Part shown: one piece after another, positions 60,868-64,000 of the stretch | Position numbering within the stretch: position 1 is the first letter of the stretch | Layout: the number at the start of each line of letters is the position of its first letter | NCBI GenBank assembly: GCA_902799685.1 | Contig: CADCBO010000001.1 | Coordinates: forward strand, 1-64,000 | Reading direction: 5' to 3' | DNA from: an uncultured Bacteroidales bacterium | GTDB lineage: Bacteria > Bacteroidota > Bacteroidia > Bacteroidales > Bacteroidaceae | DNA length: 64,000 bases | The notes under the pieces: generated by a model | The model's database searches: none | What the model was told of the DNA's origin: nothing | What the model saw: the letters and a program-made list of their open reading frames with translations, nothing else | Program-made: the position numbers and the translations under genes

Positions 60868-63150
60868 ATGACTAAAATAACGGACTTTAAGGAATTCCTG
60901 ATGACGCTAGCGGCCATCATCATTTCACTGTTGGCCGGGACGGCACTGCTCTCCTGTGAGCGTGATCCGCATGTGGAAGCCAACGCCGTCAGCCGGACTG
61001 TGGCTGTTGTGGCTCCGGCATCGCTCCGGGAACGGCTTGAGCGGACGGCACAATGGTTCCGGGAGGAAACACCACCCATGTCGGTGCCGGGAGCGCCGGC
61101 TGTCAAACTGACGTTGGAGTGGTTCGACGAGGAAGCAGAGGACATGGTTTCTCTGGGCCGGACGCTTGCGGGCAGGGATGACATTCTGGCCGTGATAGGC
61201 CCGTTCGATAACGACCGGCTGGCCCTATTGGCGCAGGAATGCAAGCAGACGCTCAAGCCAGTCATAGCGCCCGTGGCCAGCAGCGAGGAGGTGACCCGCC
61301 GCTATGCCGTGAAAACGGCCGGAAAATATAAGACGGCGGACCCATTCCTGTGGTCGCTCACATCGACCGACATCCCCCTCACGGAACTACTCCTGAGCCA
61401 TTACGGCGCTTGGCAGGAGGAGAACAAGGAATACACCCGCTTTGCCTGGCCCGCCTTCTTTGCGCCGGATAACGCCTACGGCAAAACCTTCACAGACTGG
61501 GCACCATTTTTCGCCATGCAGCAGGATTTCCCCATCAAAGAATATGAGGAGTTTGGCGATACGGAAGAGCTGGTAAGGCTGCTCAGGGAGCAGATGGACC
61601 GTATCAGCGATGGCGGCTTCTTCTGGCTATACCTGAGCGGATTCTGTGTGTTGGAATCCGTCTCCCAACTGTTGGACGTGGCTCGGGAACGGCGTCGTTG
61701 GATGCTTTCCGATCAGTTCCTTCAGGATAGATATGCTTTTCCTTCTACGGATCCGGCAGACCTTGCCAACGATGCATTCCAGTCGGTTTTCCTGGACTAT
61801 TACCGCACCTGGTTCTCCCTGTCCGACCTGAAAGAAGAAGACCTGCAGGCGGTGGGCACACAGATCCATCTGCTGGAAGGATATCAAGGGCTCTCGCCAT
61901 ACGCCGATCCTGAAACGGGCTTTGAGCAGCGCTATGAAAATAAATTCGGCATAATGCCCTGCTTTGCTGAATGCAAGTTCTATGACGCCCTGCTTCTTGT
62001 GCAAAACGCGGCCGGTTACATGGAGCAGGAGAAAGGGTGGCCCGACAATCTGTCTGACAATGAACGTTTCAACCGGAGCGTCCTTCCCGTCACACCGCTC
62101 CACGGTGTATCGGGAGTTCTGTCATTTGACGATGAGTCCTTCCTCTCCACTACGCAGACCACATATCTGCAATGGGACATCAAAGACGGGAAATTCCGGC
62201 ACCTGCACTACTACCGGAATGGTGCGGCCGAAGTGATTGCCGACTGGCAAAACAGCTACGATGAGCGGCACGCCATCGATGACTTTGCCAATCAGGCCGG
62301 CAACGGCCAGGAGGCAGACTATGCACCCCTGTCCGGTCAATATGCCGTTCTGGTCCATGCAAGCGACCGCTTTCAGGATTACCGCCACGGTTCAGACGTG
62401 TTGTCGGTGTATCAGCTCCTGCGCAAGGGAGGTTTTGACGATGAGCACATCATACTGATTTTTGACAAGTCGCTCCCCACGGATCCTAAAAACCCCTCGC
62501 CCGGTGTTATCCGGGCCAATCTTGTCACCAGCCAGGATCTGTACGGTGGCACGGAAGACCTGCCAAAGGCCGTGGTGGACTACGATGCTGCCTCCCTCAC
62601 GACGGCCGACATCACAGATATCCTGTTGGGCAAAAGCAGCGAGCGCCTTCCTGTGGTTTTGCCGCAAGGCGAAGGAAATAATGTCCTGCTGTACTGGAGC
62701 GGGCATGGCCAGAAAGCCAGGCCCGGTCAGGAGGCCGAGTTCATCTGGCGCGGGTCGCCTGAAGGCTCCGGCTACACCGCGTCCATGCTGCGGGATGCCG
62801 TCGCCGCAATGAGTATCCGAAAACTGCTTGTCATAGCCGAGCCCTGTTACGGTGAGGCCGTGCTGCGTCCGTTGGCGGATGTCCCGGGCACACTGGGAAT
62901 CTCCGGTGCCAATGCCTACGAACAGTCATGGGCGGATTGCTGGGATGCCGATAAAGGTTTCTGGATGTGCGACCGCTTCACGCGGAATGTCGTGGAATAT
63001 CTGGAGGAGCATTCCTCGGCCACATACCGGGACCTGTTCCTGTATTGCGCATCCAATACGCTGGGATCGCATCCCCAGATTATTCCGGGGCCGCTATTCG
63101 GCAATCTTTATGTCACCGGTCCGAATGAGTTCTTCGTCAAGACCGATTAG
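60868..63150 (+). CDS. Lipoprotein fusing a periplasmic-binding-protein domain to a C13 (legumain-like) caspase-fold peptidase
   Basis: A 760-residue lipoprotein: helix MTLAAIIISLLAGTALLSC with lipid cysteine 30. Residues about 45-430 resemble a type I periplasmic binding protein of the branched-chain amino-acid/receptor-ligand class (VAVVAPASLRERLERTAQWF, DDILAVIGPFDNDRLALLAQECKQTLKPVIAPVASSEEVTRR, FFAPDNAYGKTFTDWAPFF). Residues about 490-755 are a legumain-type peptidase: YAVLVHASDRFQDYRHGSDVLSVYQLLRKGGFDDEHIILIF, catalytic H613 in LYWSGHGQ and C660 in LLVIAEPCYGEAV. The ATG at 60868 follows a -7 box; upstream in-frame codons look non-coding. Arginine CGG codons are frequent, unlike the glycan genes. 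The substrate, ligand and the physiological role are unknown. Confidence 0.82.
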   Translation: MTKITDFKEFLMTLAAIIISLLAGTALLSCERDPHVEANAVSRTVAVVAPASLRERLERTAQWFREETPPMSVPGAPAVKLTLEWFDEEAEDMVSLGRTLAGRDDILAVIGPFDNDRLALLAQECKQTLKPVIAPVASSEEVTRRYAVKTAGKYKTADPFLWSLTSTDIPLTELLLSHYGAWQEENKEYTRFAWPAFFAPDNAYGKTFTDWAPFFAMQQDFPIKEYEEFGDTEELVRLLREQMDRISDGGFFWLYLSGFCVLESVSQLLDVARERRRWMLSDQFLQDRYAFPSTDPADLANDAFQSVFLDYYRTWFSLSDLKEEDLQAVGTQIHLLEGYQGLSPYADPETGFEQRYENKFGIMPCFAECKFYDALLLVQNAAGYMEQEKGWPDNLSDNERFNRSVLPVTPLHGVSGVLSFDDESFLSTTQTTYLQWDIKDGKFRHLHYYRNGAAEVIADWQNSYDERHAIDDFANQAGNGQEADYAPLSGQYAVLVHASDRFQDYRHGSDVLSVYQLLRKGGFDDEHIILIFDKSLPTDPKNPSPGVIRANLVTSQDLYGGTEDLPKAVVDYDAASLTTADITDILLGKSSERLPVVLPQGEGNNVLLYWSGHGQKARPGQEAEFIWRGSPEGSGYTASMLRDAVAAMSIRKLLVIAEPCYGEAVLRPLADVPGTLGISGANAYEQSWADCWDADKGFWMCDRFTRNVVEYLEEHSSATYRDLFLYCASNTLGSHPQIIPGPLFGNLYVTGPNEFFVKTD

Positions 63151-64000
63151 AACGGGCCGCCACTGACGACGGATGCACCGGATTTCCAATCGCCCTCAAG
63201 TATCTTCAGGGCTTCCCTGAAGCTGTAATAGATGAAAAAGGGGCTGCCCACGCTGCTATGGATCCAAGTGTCCGTGTTATACTCAATATACTTGGCTTTG
63301 TCATACCCCCATCTCAATCTGACCAGATCCATATTCTCATAAGGGACCACATCATCTCTCCTGGCGTGGAAGAAGGTGAATTTTGCGTCAGACGGTGGAA
63401 CCCAGGTACCGCCCTCACTATAGGTAAGGCCGTGTTTTTGCAGGCAGTGACCCAGAGTCTGGAGTTTTAAAGCGAGCGTCTTGTCATCGGGCAATGTTCC
63501 ATCGGTAAAGTAATCTATTGTTGCCTTATTGGCCGCTGTGTTGGTACACAGGTGCGTGTGCTGCTCCTTACCGTCTGGCTCCACGTAAGTCTTCCATTTG
63601 AATGCGCCGGGGTGCTCATCCGCATAATGCCAGGTACAGTCGCCGCATTCATCGGTCGTATAAATCTTGGCGCCAATCTTTTCGTAAATACCGCATTTGT
63701 AGAAGGATTCCGTGGAGAAGTCCTGTGGCTTTGCACCTACCTTGATCATTTCCGGATCAGTTTCGCAAAGGCCCTTCAATACCAGGGCAATGGACACTGG
63801 CATAGACAGTATATTTGAGCTGATGTAAGTCTTGAGTGTCTGCTCAGGCTCATAGGGGCCGTCTCCGCAGACTGCTCCTACAAAATTCAGGTCATCAGCG
63901 TATCCGTTTTCCAGCGCATACCGGTAGGTTGCAGCCGACACGGCGCCACCCTGGGAATAGCCTATCGATATTGTCTTGTAGTCATCGGTGAACTCCTTTT
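63147..64000 (-). CDS. Alpha/beta-hydrolase (lipase-like), 5' end outside the window
   Basis: At least 284 C-terminal residues of a hydrolase read on the minus strand and stay open to the window edge. The nucleophile elbow is GYSQGGAV, encoded at about 63952-63975, just upstream of the first possible internal start. FTFFHARRDDVVPYENMDLVRLRWGYDKAKYIEY near the C terminus holds the acid (D-D), and an H in TDTWIHSSVGSPFF is the likely catalytic histidine. Cysteines near CGIYEKIG, DECGDCTWHY and HLCTN suggest disulfides or a metal site. It resembles secretory lipases. Its stop overlaps that of the C13 gene by four bases, tail to tail. Confidence 0.75.
   Translation of the reverse strand, partial: KEFTDDYKTISIGYSQGGAVSAATYRYALENGYADDLNFVGAVCGDGPYEPEQTLKTYISSNILSMPVSIALVLKGLCETDPEMIKVGAKPQDFSTESFYKCGIYEKIGAKIYTTDECGDCTWHYADEHPGAFKWKTYVEPDGKEQHTHLCTNTAANKATIDYFTDGTLPDDKTLALKLQTLGHCLQKHGLTYSEGGTWVPPSDAKFTFFHARRDDVVPYENMDLVRLRWGYDKAKYIEYNTDTWIHSSVGSPFFIYYSFREALKILEGDWKSGASVVSGGPF

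Overview
The window looks like the chromosome of a plant-glycan-degrading Bacteroidales bacterium (Bacteroides/Prevotella-like). Evidence seen directly: two SusC/SusD pairs, many lipoproteins with Bacteroidetes-type signal peptides, no Shine-Dalgarno pattern, and repeated promoters of the Bacteroidetes form TTG-N19-20-TAnnTTTG (before rpsO, tyrS, the GH95 gene and tRNA-Phe). Species cannot be named from the sequence.

Layout. 1-7.2 kb is conserved housekeeping: rpsO, ahcY, a LOG-family enzyme, a DUF4271-type membrane protein with hemD, rnpA-yidD-tatD, tyrS and tRNA-Gln. 7.2-7.7 kb is non-coding and holds two terminators and a candidate small RNA. 7.7-45 kb is a large polysaccharide utilization region. 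It runs GH43, FAS1 lipoprotein, SusC, SusD, FAS1, FAS1, SusC, SusD, two tandem ~1370-residue exported paralogs of unknown function, two more GH43 enzymes, and an ECF sigma/small membrane protein/periplasmic protein triad. On the minus strand follow another FAS1 lipoprotein, a GH8 enzyme and xylulokinase. 45.4-54 kb continues the glycan theme with GH95 and GH51 enzymes, interrupted by a beta-barrel protein and a dusB/U32-peptidase pair that probably modifies tRNA. 54-58.9 kb is one tight operon: esterase-like lipoprotein, galE, a galacturonokinase-like GHMP kinase, a sugar-1-phosphate nucleotidyltransferase and a GSCFA protein. 58.8-60.3 kb (minus) holds a phosphoglycolate-phosphatase-like gene and a deleted, frameshifted EamA transporter. 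60.3-64 kb has tRNA-Phe, tRNA-Pro, then a different-looking segment with a periplasmic-binding-protein/legumain-type (C13) peptidase fusion and a truncated lipase.

How it works together. GH43 (three), GH8 (Rex-type exo-oligoxylanase family), GH51 arabinofuranosidase, GH95 and xylulokinase point to decorated arabinoxylan as the substrate (inference). No endoxylanase, glucuronidase, xylose isomerase or hybrid two-component/SusR regulator is visible here, so the system must be completed elsewhere. The binding surface is unusual: four FAS1 lipoproteins, three of them interleaved with the SusCD pairs.

Most worth a second look: the sensor-protease lipoprotein beside tRNA-Pro, the galacturonokinase-like salvage operon, the FAS1-rich SusCD locus, the two giant paralogs, two long-armed inverted-repeat elements with different arms but similar architecture, and two families of dispersed REP-like palindromes, one of which supplies the -33 element of the GH95 promoter.
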